Shown here: positions 34,886 to 43,359 of the stretch, piece after piece
Layout of the letters: each line of letters starts with the position of its first letter
Position numbering within the stretch: the stretch's first letter is position 1
NCBI GenBank assembly: GCA_034211275.1
Contig: JAXHTF010000017.1
Location: 1 to 60,478, forward strand
Direction: 5' to 3'
Origin: Acidobacteriota bacterium
GTDB taxonomy: Bacteria; Acidobacteriota; Thermoanaerobaculia; Multivoradales; JAHZIX01
DNA length: 60,478 bases
The notes under the pieces: generated by a model
The model's input: only the letters and a program-made list of their open reading frames with translations
The model's database searches: none
What the model was told of the DNA's origin: nothing
Translations under genes and position numbers: made by a program

Positions 34886-34907
34886 TTGCCTAGTGTAAGG
34901 ACGATTC

Positions 34908-35522
34908 ATGACGCCGTGGAAACCTCAATCCGACCGCTCCCTGGCCCACCGCGCCGCCGCCGGCGATGCCGATGCCTGGGATGAGCTGATCCGCCGCTAC
35001 GGTGGCCGCATCTACAACATCGCCCGCCAATTCGCCCGCACACAGGCGGAGGCGGAAGATCTCACTCAGGACATTTTCCTCAAGCTCTACCGCAACCTGC
35101 ACCGCTACCGCGGCGACGTGCCGCTGGTGGCGTGGTCGCTGCGTCTGTCGCGCAATCTGTGCATCGAGCATTACCGCCGGCAGCGGGCGGAGCGGCGGGC
35201 CCAGCGGTTGCCCGCGGAGGCCCTCGACCAGGTGCCTTCCGGGGACGATCCCCAGGCCGCGGCGCAGCGCCGGCAGCGGTTGCACACGGTGCAACAGGCG
35301 ATGGCGGAGATGTCCCACGACCTGGCTCTGGTGGTAGCGCTACGGGACCTCCAGGGGCTGAGCTACGAGGAGGCCGCCTCGGCGCTGGAGCTGCCCATGG
35401 GCACCTTCAAGTCCCGCCTGGTGCGCGCCCGCCGGGAGCTGGCGGAACGGGTCGCCGAGATGATCCGGCCGCCGGCGCCGGAGGGCGACGACGAAGCCTG
35501 GGCGGAGGTTGGATCATGTTGA
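34908..35522 (+). CDS. ECF-family RNA polymerase sigma factor
   Basis: A 204-residue sigma factor. Region 2 has AAAGDADAWDELIRRYGGRI and QAEAEDLTQDIFLKLYRNL (the -10 binding helix). Region 4 has GLSYEEAASALELPMGTFKS (the -35 binding helix-turn-helix). The two are joined by a short linker. It directs transcription of stress or envelope genes once freed from an anti-sigma factor. The next gene overlaps it by seven bases and carries a zinc-binding anti-sigma motif, so the two form a regulatory pair. Confidence 0.95.
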   Translation: MTPWKPQSDRSLAHRAAAGDADAWDELIRRYGGRIYNIARQFARTQAEAEDLTQDIFLKLYRNLHRYRGDVPLVAWSLRLSRNLCIEHYRRQRAERRAQRLPAEALDQVPSGDDPQAAAQRRQRLHTVQQAMAEMSHDLALVVALRDLQGLSYEEAASALELPMGTFKSRLVRARRELAERVAEMIRPPAPEGDDEAWAEVGSC

Positions 35523-36262
35523 AACGCTGGTGGCCCGCCAAAGCCCCCTCTCGCCCCCGACAGCCGCTGCCCGAGGCCTTGCGCCGACGGTTGCAGCAGA
35601 TCCCGAGCCAGGAAGTGCTGTGCCGCGATTTCGATCGCCTGTGGCCGGATTATTTGCCTTCCGTGCGTCCCTCGGCGCTGACTGAACTCCCCAAGACTGA
35701 GCCTCCAGAGCCTGGGCCCCCAGAGCTCGACGAGTCTCTCCGCCGGGGCCTGGAGCGGCATCTGAGCTCTTGCCCTCGCTGTCGAGCTTTGAGCGAAGTC
35801 TTCGCCCCCGTTTTGGCGACGGCTCCGGAGCCCCTGCCGCCGCGGCTCGCCGCCTCTCTGCGCTCGCTGCCTCGTCGCCGGCGCCCGCTGCCGTTCTATC
35901 TCGGCGATGCTCGCTACGCCGCTGCCGCCAGCTGGTTGCTGGCGCTGGCGCTGGTTCTGCTCCTGGGTGGCCCGGCGGCTATCGCGGAGCGCACCCCGGA
36001 GGTATTCGAGCGACCGGTTCGCCGAGCGGCGGCGGAGCTGGGGGAGTTGGGCCAGCAGGGACAGAGCTTCTTGGGACGCCTGGAAGGCCAGGCCCGGAGC
36101 TACGGCGAGAACCTGAACCAGGAGTGGCGCAAGGTCGGCGACGGCCTCCAGCGCTGGTCGGAAAAGTCCTGGAAGACGCCCGGTGCTCAGCCTGCCCCCG
36201 ATGGCGGCGCTTCGCTCGATACCGATCCCGACGGCGAGGCCCCGGATTCCCAGGAGCCCTGA
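35516..36262 (+). CDS. Zinc-finger anti-sigma-like membrane protein
   Basis: A 248-residue protein beginning at ATG inside the sigma gene. The N-terminal part has HLSSCPRCRALSE, the HxxxCxxC half of an anti-sigma zinc finger (residues about 81-89). One TM helix (about 142-163, LLALALVLLLGGPAA) follows. The outer part is helical and Gln/Glu-rich (EWRKVGDGLQRWSEKSW). Position, overlap and topology match anti-sigma factors for ECF sigmas. The inserted Pro-rich loop before the zinc motif is unusual. Confidence 0.82.
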   Translation: MLKRWWPAKAPSRPRQPLPEALRRRLQQIPSQEVLCRDFDRLWPDYLPSVRPSALTELPKTEPPEPGPPELDESLRRGLERHLSSCPRCRALSEVFAPVLATAPEPLPPRLAASLRSLPRRRRPLPFYLGDARYAAAASWLLALALVLLLGGPAAIAERTPEVFERPVRRAAAELGELGQQGQSFLGRLEGQARSYGENLNQEWRKVGDGLQRWSEKSWKTPGAQPAPDGGASLDTDPDGEAPDSQEP

Positions 36263-36346
36263 TTCGACCGTCTCGTAATCCAGCCCCCAAAGATCTCGGT
36301 CCCAGGACTGATGAAGGTTCCAGGACCGATGAAGGAGACAGAAGCC

Positions 36347-37009
36347 ATGAACGCTACCGCTGAACAACTCGATTCCACCGAAAACGCTCCCGAGGTAGCC
36401 CAGCCTGAGGCCGAGCGCCCCGTCGTCCCCCCGCCGCCGGCGGTGGAGAGGGCCCCGGGGCCTGGAGCGCCTCCGGCGGCCGCCGCCGAGAATGCCTCGC
36501 CGCCGCTGCCCAAGAGCCCGCTGGTGGCCGCCCTGCTGGCCTTCTTCCCGGGCATCGGCCATATCTATAACGGGCTCTACTACCGCGGGGTGGTCTTCTT
36601 CGCCCTCGTCTCCGTCGCCATCGTGATGGTGACCTTGACCGGAGCGCCGTTCTTCGGCTTCCTGATCCCCTTCCTCATCCTGTTCAACATCCTCGACTCC
36701 TATCGCCAGGCGAAACTGATCAATCTCGGCTTCGCCACCGATCTCGGGCTGCTGGACGATCCGGGGCGGCCGCGGCTGCGCCCGGGGCAGGGGACGATGG
36801 TGGCGGGGGTGGCCCTGATTCTCGTCGGCGTCCTCGAGCTGATGGCTCGCTTCGGCCTCTGGGAGTGGATGTGGCTGGCAGACTACTGGCCCGTGCCGAT
36901 GATCCTCATCGGCGCCTGGCTGGTCATTGCGGCGCTCAAGGAGCGCAGCCGGAGCTCAGCGGCGACGCCGGATCCGGACGGCTACGATTCCGGCCCCTAC
37001 GCCGGCTGA
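36347..37009 (+). CDS. Multi-pass membrane protein, unknown function
   Basis: A 220-residue protein with a Pro/Ala-rich N-terminus (residues 1-55) and about four to five TM helices. The first membrane block (PLVAALLAFFPGIGHIYNGL) resembles TM2/DUF5683-type small membrane domains, which carry an FFPGxGxxYxG motif. The C-terminal pair (VAGVALILVGVLELMARFGL, PVPMILIGAWLVIAAL) resembles LiaI/LiaF-type membrane segments. ATG 36347 has AAGGAGA eight bases upstream; two earlier in-frame ATGs do not. It follows the sigma/anti-sigma pair and may be part of that stress unit. Confidence 0.8.
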   Translation: MNATAEQLDSTENAPEVAQPEAERPVVPPPPAVERAPGPGAPPAAAAENASPPLPKSPLVAALLAFFPGIGHIYNGLYYRGVVFFALVSVAIVMVTLTGAPFFGFLIPFLILFNILDSYRQAKLINLGFATDLGLLDDPGRPRLRPGQGTMVAGVALILVGVLELMARFGLWEWMWLADYWPVPMILIGAWLVIAALKERSRSSAATPDPDGYDSGPYAG

Positions 37010-37090
37010 GGTGCCCACATCGTGGTCGGTGCTGCCCAGAAAATGGGCGGTTTCGCTGGCCCCATAGGGCCGAGGGAGAGCGCTACGGTG

Positions 37091-38584
37091 TCATGTGATG
37101 CCGTAGCGCTTCATCTTCTTGCGCAGCCCCTCGCGGCTCAGACCGAGGGACTTGGCCGTCGCCGTGCGGTTGCCGCCGGCCTCCTTGAGGTGCAGGCGGA
37201 TCAACCGCTCCTCGCTCTCCTCCAGGGTCAGTAGCGGGCTTTGGGCGGTGGTGGAGTCGGAGGTGATGCGCTTGCTCAGGTTGTCCACCGACAGGGGCTC
37301 GCCCTCCGGCGTCACCGCCACCAATCGCTTCGCTTCGTTCTCCAGATCCCGCACGTTGCCCGGCCAGCTGTACTCCTGCAGCGCCTTCTCCAGCCGCGGC
37401 GTGACCACCGGCACCGGGCGCCCGGCCTTGTCGGCGGCGCGCTGGACGAAGTGGTGGAAGAGCAGAAGCACGTCCCCCGGGCGGTCTTTGAGGGGTGGCA
37501 GCTCGAGGGTGATGGCGTTGAGGCGGTAGAGCAGATCCTCGCGGAAGTTGCCGTCCTTGACCTCCTGCTCCAGGTCCCGGTTGGTGGCGGCGACGAAGCG
37601 CACGTCGACGGTCTTGGGGCGCTGGGCGCCCACCGGCTGCACCTCGCCGAATTGCAGCGTGCGGAGCAGCTTGACCTGGAGCTCTTTGGGCAGCTCGCCG
37701 ACCTCGTCGAGGAAGACCGTACCGGAGTCGGCGGCGGGGATCAGGCCGACCTTGTCGCGGGTGGCGCCGGTGAAGGCGCCGCGCAGGTGGCCGAAGAGCT
37801 CGGACTCCAGCAGCGTCGGGGAGACGGCGCCGCAATTGACGGTTACATAAGGGCTTTTGGCTCGCGCGCTGTTCAGATGAATAGCCCGGACGATGAGCTC
37901 TTTGCCGGTGCCGGTGGGGCCCTGGACCAAGATCGGCAGCTCCGACGGCGCCACCTGGGCGACGGTTTCCAGCACCTTGAGCAGGCCCGGATCGTTGGTC
38001 AGGATGCCGGGGAATTTGTAGCGCTCCAGCAGGTCCCGCTCCAGCAGGCTGTTGCGCTGCTCGAGCAGGAGTCGCTTCATGCACGACTGCAGGGCGCCGG
38101 AGGAGAGCTCCAGGATGCGGCGGAAGAGTTGCAGCTGGGATTTGCCGAACAGGCGGTCGAGGGAGCGGCTCTCGAGATAGAGCGCGCCGGCCAGCCGGCC
38201 CTCCACCTCCAGGGGCGCTGCGAGCACCGAGCGGATGCCCTTGCGCAGGATGCTGTCGGTCTTGGCGAAACGCTGGTCGCTGAGGGCGTCTTCCACCAGT
38301 ACCGGTTGGCCCCGCTTCATGACGTCCTTGACGATGGAGCGGCTCACCGGCTCGCCACCACCCTGAAGCTCTTCCGGGCTCCAGTTGCGGACTACCTTGA
38401 AGGCGAGCTCTTCGTCCTCCTTGAGCACCAGGAATCCGCGGTCTGCCCGCAGGATGGATAGGGAAGCCTGGACCACCGCGTCGAGCATGCGGTCGTAGTC
38501 ATCGAGCTGCAGCAGCTCGTTGGCCATGTTGACGAGGGCTTCCAGCTCCTCGGTGCGGCGTTCTGGAGTGGTTGTCTCGGGCAT
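37091..38584 (-). CDS. GAF-domain sigma-54 enhancer-binding protein (FhlA/NorR-like)
   Basis: A 497-residue activator. The N-terminal GAF domain covers about residues 20-165 ([20 protein letters not shown]). The AAA+ domain has Walker [15 protein letters not shown] in [16 protein letters not shown], and [13 protein letters not shown] Fis-type DNA-binding end has [20 protein letters not shown]. There is no receiver, so it probably senses a ligand or redox state through GAF. It is divergent from a lipoprotein gene that has a sigma-54 promoter at 38657, its likely target. Confidence 0.94.
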   Translation of the reverse strand: MPETTTPERRTEELEALVNMANELLQLDDYDRMLDAVVQASLSILRADRGFLVLKEDEELAFKVVRNWSPEELQGGGEPVSRSIVKDVMKRGQPVLVEDALSDQRFAKTDSILRKGIRSVLAAPLEVEGRLAGALYLESRSLDRLFGKSQLQLFRRILELSSGALQSCMKRLLLEQRNSLLERDLLERYKFPGILTNDPGLLKVLETVAQVAPSELPILVQGPTGTGKELIVRAIHLNSARAKSPYVTVNCGAVSPTLLESELFGHLRGAFTGATRDKVGLIPAADSGTVFLDEVGELPKELQVKLLRTLQFGEVQPVGAQRPKTVDVRFVAATNRDLEQEVKDGNFREDLLYRLNAITLELPPLKDRPGDVLLLFHHFVQRAADKAGRPVPVVTPRLEKALQEYSWPGNVRDLENEAKRLVAVTPEGEPLSVDNLSKRITSDSTTAQSPLLTLEESEERLIRLHLKEAGGNRTATAKSLGLSREGLRKKMKRYGIT

Positions 38585-38909
38585 CTTCGGAAGTTTCTCA
38601 CACCACCGCTGTGCAGACTATGGAATGGCAGGGATCTACGGGGGCCTATGGTAGACTCGGCACTCATCTTGCACAAGTTAAAGAACGATTCAGGTGTTGA
38701 TCTGGAAGAAAGATCCGGCGACGAGATCTGGCAACAGGATCTAGCAACGAGTGACCTGCGATGGCTCCGGGGGTTGCCCGGGGACTCGCGTCCGATGAAC
38801 CACAACCACGACAAGCAACCTCGGAGCCCCTGGCTTTCGACGGGGACGGTGCCTGAGGGGCCGTAGCTCTCCGGGGTAATCAAGGGTCTACGAGAGGGGA
38901 GGAAGTCAA
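38585..38909. other. Divergent regulatory region, activator / lipoprotein
   Basis: A 325-base spacer with the sigma-54 promoter at 38657-38673 and about 225 bases of untranslated leader before the lipoprotein. A 72-codon open frame at 38648-38866 runs across the promoter and is not credible as a gene. No clear enhancer repeat was seen upstream. Confidence 0.6.
38657..38673 (+). promoter_or_regulatory. Sigma-54 (-24/-12) promoter
   Basis: TCGGCACTCATCTTGCA matches the sigma-54 consensus TGGCACG-N4-TTGCA at GGCAC and TTGCA. The GG and GC dinucleotides have the exact spacing required. It points toward the lipoprotein gene and lies 73 bases from the start of the divergent sigma-54 activator gene. 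Transcription would begin near 38684. Confidence 0.7.
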
Positions 38910-39542
38910 ATGTCGAGATGGAATCAGGTCGGTCGAATCGGGTGGGCTTGGAACTTGCTCTTGGTCGGCGTCCTGCTGCTGCCGGCGTGCGCGGCGCATA
39001 CGGCGCAGCCGAAGGCGGGGGGAGACACCATGGAGGCCGGCGACACCATGAAGATGGACGAGGCGCGGGCGCCTCGCCCGGAGACCTACCGCATCGAGCC
39101 GGTGCGCTTGCAGGTTCGCTACGCCAGCAGTTATCAGAACGACGGCCGGGGAGAGCGCGCCCGCTGCGGGATCCGGGTCGACCCGGAAGACGTCACCATC
39201 ACCTACAACTACGACGAGAAGGACAAGGACGAGACCGCCGATATCGAGGTCTTGTGGAAGGTCTATGGCCTCAAGGAAGGCCACACCATCCTCATCGTCG
39301 CCAAGAAGGACACCCCCCGGGGGATCTTCAACACCCCCAAGCGCTATCAGGAGCGGGAGGCCTTCTACATCGACAGCGAGCACAATGCCATCCGCTCCGG
39401 GCTGGTGGAGAGATTCCCCGCGGAGGAGATGAAGCGCGACATCAAGCGGGTGTACTGGAAGTATGACGTGGTGGTCGTGGACGAGAACGGCAAGGAGATG
39501 TGCATGGTGGATCCTCAGGTGGTGGTGGCGGGACATCCCTGA
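38910..39542 (+). CDS. Lipoprotein of unknown function, likely sigma-54 controlled
   Basis: A 210-residue lipoprotein with Cys27 in LLLPACAAH. A short Met/Gly-rich stretch (GGDTMEAGDTMKMDEA) follows. The mature domain (residues 60-205) has a beta-rich pattern: YRIEPVRLQVRYASSYQ, VTITYNYDEKDKDETADIEV and VYWKYDVVVVDENGKE. I do not recognise the family. The start has GGGGAGGAAG six bases upstream. It is divergent from the GAF activator, and a hairpin follows its stop. It may be an envelope protein made under the condition sensed by the activator. Confidence 0.82.
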   Translation: MSRWNQVGRIGWAWNLLLVGVLLLPACAAHTAQPKAGGDTMEAGDTMKMDEARAPRPETYRIEPVRLQVRYASSYQNDGRGERARCGIRVDPEDVTITYNYDEKDKDETADIEVLWKVYGLKEGHTILIVAKKDTPRGIFNTPKRYQEREAFYIDSEHNAIRSGLVERFPAEEMKRDIKRVYWKYDVVVVDENGKEMCMVDPQVVVAGHP

Positions 39543-39598
39543 GCCGCCCTTCGATCCACTTCGGCTGAATCTCCGGCCGAGGTCCGGCGAAAAGACGA

Positions 39599-39635
39599 GA
39601 AAGGCTGTCAGCGTTGTATGAGCTGGCAGCCTTTC
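39599..39635. terminator. Terminator hairpin after the lipoprotein gene
   Basis: GAAAGGCTGTCAGC (39599-39612) pairs with GCTGGCAGCCTTTC (39622-39635), 14 bp with one T-G wobble and a nine-base loop. TTTC in the right arm gives a weak U-tract on the plus strand, and AAAAGAC to the left gives a comparable TTTT on the minus strand. Confidence 0.55.
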
Positions 39636-39725
39636 TTGACTCTGGCTAGCCGCGGCATCGCCAGCGAAGCTGCGGATCGGGCGGGAGGAGTTTGAAGAGC
39701 GGCCGGTGCGAGGAGTTTTCCGGAT

Positions 39726-39900
39726 CCCTCACCCCCGACCCCTCTCCCAGCCACCCTGGCCCCCGACCGGTAGAGGGGCGCCTCCACCCGTCCCCCTGGA
39801 TTCCAGCGCAGGCTCTTGGTGCCACGATGAGCTTTGAGCTTCCCCCTCTACCGGAAGGTTGGGTGGGCGGCTGGGAGAGGGGGATCGGAGGGGGTGAGGG
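39726..39900 (-). repeat. Dispersed palindromic repeat, copy 2
   Basis: A 175-bp element, the reverse complement of copy 1 at 34526-34701 with local differences in the middle. It begins CCCTCACCCCCGACCCC on the plus strand and ends GGAGGGGGTGAGGG. Confidence 0.85.
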
Positions 39901-40011
39901 TTGGGCCCCAACGCAGAAGATCGAGGACCTTGGGATACACCCGCCGGCTCGAAAGGTTTGCCTGCAGACTGCAAGACGAGCCCTTTTCGACGGGAGATTC
40001 CTGACAGCCCA

Positions 40012-42684
40012 TCACGGACTGGTTGCTGTCAGCCGTCGGAAGCGAGGCTCTCCTTGGAGAGCGGCAAATTCTCGGGAGGCCGCGATGACCTCAGCATCGA
40101 CACCGAGATCGCGCAGCCTTTCCAACGTGTCGACCGCTGCTTGGCGTTGCTCACACAGGGTTTGGGCATGAGCCAGGTTCCATAGCGGGATCACGTTGTT
40201 CATGTCTTCCGGTGGATTCTGGCTCAACACAACGTTCATCTCCGCGCACTCCCCTCGCTCTGCCAGGCACAAGGACAATAGCGCGACCCGATCCGGGGCG
40301 GCGTTGACCCGCATTTCGCGGCGTACCAAGGCGACACAGGCCCCGTAGGCCGCTTCGGCTTCCTGCCGCTTGCCCTCCTCCGCCAGGACATCGGCAAGAT
40401 TGCGCTGATAAATAGAGTCCTGGGGATCCAGCTCTACCGCTCGACGGAAAGCCCGTTCTGCCTTCTCCAGCTGGCCGACTCGATAGTAGGCGTTGCCCAG
40501 GTTGCTCGCGAGGGTGCCCTCCATCAATGGGCGGCTGATGCGTGCGTCGTATTGGACGGCGGCTTCGTAGTCGCCGCGAGTAACCGCCAGGCGAACTAGA
40601 TTGGAGAGTGGCCAGTAGGCATCTTCCGGAGCGAGCTCCGCTGCTTTCTCGAAGGTACTTTGGGCCAGCTCGAGCTTCTGGGCGCTCTCCAGAGCCAGGG
40701 CCAGCTGGTTGAGGAAGTCCCAATTCTCCGGATCCAGAGTGAGGGCTTCTTGGAGGGTTTCGATGGATGCTTCGGGCTGGCCCATGGTCAGCTGCAGGAT
40801 CCCGATGTCGAACAAGGCCTCTGCCCGGGCTTCGGGATCTTCAGCGGCGAGCCGGAATTGCTCCATCGCCTCTTCGTACTCGCCACGAGTCAGATGAACT
40901 CGACCGAGGGCGCTTCTAGGCTCGGGAGCATCCTGAGCCAGGTCGATGGCTCGACGGGCATCCTCTTCCGCTTGGTCGAGGAGGGCTTCCTCTGGTCCCA
41001 TGTCATAAGCGCGTCGCAGAGCTCGGCTTCGGGCCGCGAGGGCGCGAGCGAACTCGCGATCCTGTTGGATCGCCAGATCGAAGTACACCAGCGTTTCGAG
41101 GGGGCGCCGATTGCGCCGGTCGTCTCCCAGCAGCTCGAGGCCTGCCTTGAAGAAGTCCATGGCCTCCAAGCGGCGGTCTTGGTCGAGGCGGCGCCAGGTG
41201 CTCAACACGGCTCGGGCCTGGTCAGCCATCTCAGGCTGCTGGGCGGCCAGGATCTCGCGGGTGCCGGTCCAGGAATGACTCCACAGCACGAGCCTGCTGA
41301 GATCCCGAAGCAGAAGCGTGGAGCGCAGAGCCTCTGCTTCATCATCCTGCAGCTCCCATCGCAGGGTGCCGTCCGCGTCCGCCGGTAGGGTTGCGGAGCT
41401 GGCGGTGCCCATGTCGAGCACCTGGATGCCTTCTAGCTGGGCCAGCTCCCCAACCAGGTAGCTAGCGAGCCGTCGCCCCAGACTCTCCGCTTCGGCGCTT
41501 TCCCCAAGGACCTCGAAGGGCATCACCGCGACCGTGAGTCGCCGGGGGGGAGAGTCGGTGGGTTGGGGTGCCTGGCGATTCGGCAGTAGCCACCAGCCGA
41601 GGGCCGTCAGGGCCGCCAGCGTCGCCAGGGCGCCGGCGGCCAGGGCGAGGGTGCGCAGGCGGCTCGGGGGCGGTGTCGACACCGTTGCCGGGGACAGAGC
41701 CTCGCCGGTGCGTGGGGTCGACGAGCCCGTGGGTGGGCCACCGGGGACCTCGAAGCGGGGAGAGACGGCGGTGATCTCCGTCGGGGCGCCGGCTTCGTGC
41801 CAGTCCCGCAGACCTTGGAGCAGCGCTTCGGCGGAGGCATAGCGATCCTTCGGCTCCTGCGCCAGCAGGGTCATCACCACCTGGGCCAGATCCGGTGGTA
41901 CCTGGGTCGCCACCTCCGTCAGCGGCCGGGCTGGGGATCCAGAGAGGGCCTTGACATATTCCAGCAGGCTGCCGGCGGGGTAGGGGGTTTCGCCGGAGAG
42001 CATCTCGTAGAGCACGACCCCGAGGGAGAAGAGGTCGCAGCGGTGGTCGACGTCCGAGTCCTGGAGCTGCTCCGGCGCCATGTAGGGGGGCGTGCCCATG
42101 AGCATGCCGCGGGTAGTGTGGAAGCTCTGGCCCGCGTCCGCCGGGGGTACCCAGCCGGCGACCTCCTGGCGGATCTTGGCGAGGCCGAAGTCCAGGATCT
42201 TCACCCGGCCTTCCGGCGTGATGCGGATGTTGTTGGGCTTGAGGTCGCGGTGAATCACCCCGGCGCGGTGGGCGGCAGCCAGGCCGTCGGCGATCTGGCG
42301 GGCGTAGCCCAGGGTTTCCTCGACGGTCAGGGGCGCCCGGCTCAGGTGGTGCTGAAGGTCGTTGCCCTCGACATACTCCATCGCCAGGAAGAAGACCTCC
42401 TGGGCGGGCTCGGAGCTGCCCGGCTCGGTGAACTCCGGGTCTTCCACCTTGGCGGTGCTGAACTGATAGACCGTGGCGATGTTGGGATGATTGAGGTTGG
42501 CGGCGGCCTGAGCCTCGCGCAGGAAGCGGGAGCGCCGTTCCGGATCGCTGGCTACCGCCGGCGGCAGGATCTTCACCGCCACGATGCGCCCGAGGTGGGT
42601 GTCCCGGGCGCGATAGACCACACCCATGCCACCCTGGCCGATGCGCTCGAGGATCTCGAAGTGGGCTAGCCGGCGATGGAGCAT
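40012..42684 (-). CDS. Ser/Thr protein kinase with TPR repeats
   Basis: An 890-residue PknB-type kinase. All catalytic motifs are present: glycine loop IGQGGMGVVY, Lys38 in VAVKILPP, catalytic Asp147 in HRDLKPNN, DFG at 165-167, and MAPEQ. A Pro-rich linker leads to one TM helix (about residues 343-365). The outer part has a module of about 120 residues and then a string of TPR repeats (about 520-850). This architecture is common in Acidobacteriota and related phyla. Substrates are unknown. It is divergent from purE. Confidence 0.94.
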   Translation of the reverse strand: MLHRRLAHFEILERIGQGGMGVVYRARDTHLGRIVAVKILPPAVASDPERRSRFLREAQAAANLNHPNIATVYQFSTAKVEDPEFTEPGSSEPAQEVFFLAMEYVEGNDLQHHLSRAPLTVEETLGYARQIADGLAAAHRAGVIHRDLKPNNIRITPEGRVKILDFGLAKIRQEVAGWVPPADAGQSFHTTRGMLMGTPPYMAPEQLQDSDVDHRCDLFSLGVVLYEMLSGETPYPAGSLLEYVKALSGSPARPLTEVATQVPPDLAQVVMTLLAQEPKDRYASAEALLQGLRDWHEAGAPTEITAVSPRFEVPGGPPTGSSTPRTGEALSPATVSTPPPSRLRTLALAAGALATLAALTALGWWLLPNRQAPQPTDSPPRRLTVAVMPFEVLGESAEAESLGRRLASYLVGELAQLEGIQVLDMGTASSATLPADADGTLRWELQDDEAEALRSTLLLRDLSRLVLWSHSWTGTREILAAQQPEMADQARAVLSTWRRLDQDRRLEAMDFFKAGLELLGDDRRNRRPLETLVYFDLAIQQDREFARALAARSRALRRAYDMGPEEALLDQAEEDARRAIDLAQDAPEPRSALGRVHLTRGEYEEAMEQFRLAAEDPEARAEALFDIGILQLTMGQPEASIETLQEALTLDPENWDFLNQLALALESAQKLELAQSTFEKAAELAPEDAYWPLSNLVRLAVTRGDYEAAVQYDARISRPLMEGTLASNLGNAYYRVGQLEKAERAFRRAVELDPQDSIYQRNLADVLAEEGKRQEAEAAYGACVALVRREMRVNAAPDRVALLSLCLAERGECAEMNVVLSQNPPEDMNNVIPLWNLAHAQTLCEQRQAAVDTLERLRDLGVDAEVIAASREFAALQGEPRFRRLTATSP

Positions 42685-42867
42685 GAGGAAGAGCGGCGGC
42701 CGGGGCCTGAATCTGAAAGAATTTCCGCGCAGGAGCGGCCTGCACGGAGCGCAAGGCTATCACGCGGGGCGTGGTAATCTTCACCGCCGACCACCCCGCC
42801 AGTCTCTTGGAGACCGCTTCGAGCCGCCGAGAGCACCCGTTCGAGAACCATGGACGAGGATCGCAGC

Positions 42868-43359
42868 ATGAGCCCATCCAATCCGTTGGTCAGCATCGTC
42901 ATGGGCAGCAAGTCCGATTGGCCCACCATGATCCATGCCCACGAGCTGCTGGAGCGCTTCGCAGTGCCGCACGAAAATCTCGTGGTTTCGGCCCACCGCA
43001 CTCCCCAATGGCTCACCGAGTTCGCCACCGGCGCCGAGGAGCGGGGGGTGCAGGTGGTCATCGCCGGCGCCGGCGGTGCCGCCCACTTGCCCGGCATGGT
43101 GGCGGCCCAAACCCTGCTGCCGGTGATCGGCGTGCCGGTGAAGAGCCGGGCCCTCAACGGCCTCGACTCGTTGCTCTCCATCGTCCAGATGCCCGCCGGT
43201 GTACCGGTGGCCACGGTGGCCATCGGCGACTCCGGCGCCAAGAACGCCGCCTTGCTGGCGGTGTCCATCCTCGCCCGCGGATCCGCCGAGCTGGCGGAGG
43301 CGTTGCGGGATTATCGAGACCGCCAGACCGCCGAGGTTCGGGAGCACACCCTGCCATGA
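42868..43359 (+). CDS. purE: N5-carboxyaminoimidazole ribonucleotide mutase
   Basis: The enzyme converts N5-CAIR to CAIR in purine synthesis. The 163-residue protein has the class I PurE motifs [33 protein letters not shown] and [20 protein letters not shown]. Length matches bacterial PurE. ATG 42868 has GAGGA seven bases upstream; an ATG six codons earlier is weaker. It overlaps purK as ATGA, the usual purE-purK pair. Confidence 0.96.
   Translation: MSPSNPLVSIVMGSKSDWPTMIHAHELLERFAVPHENLVVSAHRTPQWLTEFATGAEERGVQVVIAGAGGAAHLPGMVAAQTLLPVIGVPVKSRALNGLDSLLSIVQMPAGVPVATVAIGDSGAKNAALLAVSILARGSAELAEALRDYRDRQTAEVREHTLP

Larger units (their letters stand above)
34345..34907. other. Long intergenic region before the ECF sigma gene
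   Basis: No gene is seen in this 563-base stretch. It holds a weak hairpin just after the lipoprotein, the dispersed repeat at 34526-34701 and an ECF-type promoter at 34861-34885. Small open frames inside the repeat are by-products of its palindromic arms. Confidence 0.6.
39543..40011. other. Intergenic region with terminator and repeat
   Basis: A 469-base gap between convergent genes. It holds the terminator at 39599-39635 and dispersed repeat copy 2 at 39726-39900. No gene is seen; the short open frames are shadows of the repeat. Confidence 0.6.

Noticed and set aside
38648-38866. A 72-codon plus-strand ORF in front of the lipoprotein.
   Set aside because: It runs across the sigma-54 promoter and lacks a ribosome site and family character.
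39599-39635. A CRISPR-like or REP repeat after the lipoprotein.
   Set aside because: It is a single 14-bp hairpin in the place of a terminator. No further copies are seen nearby.
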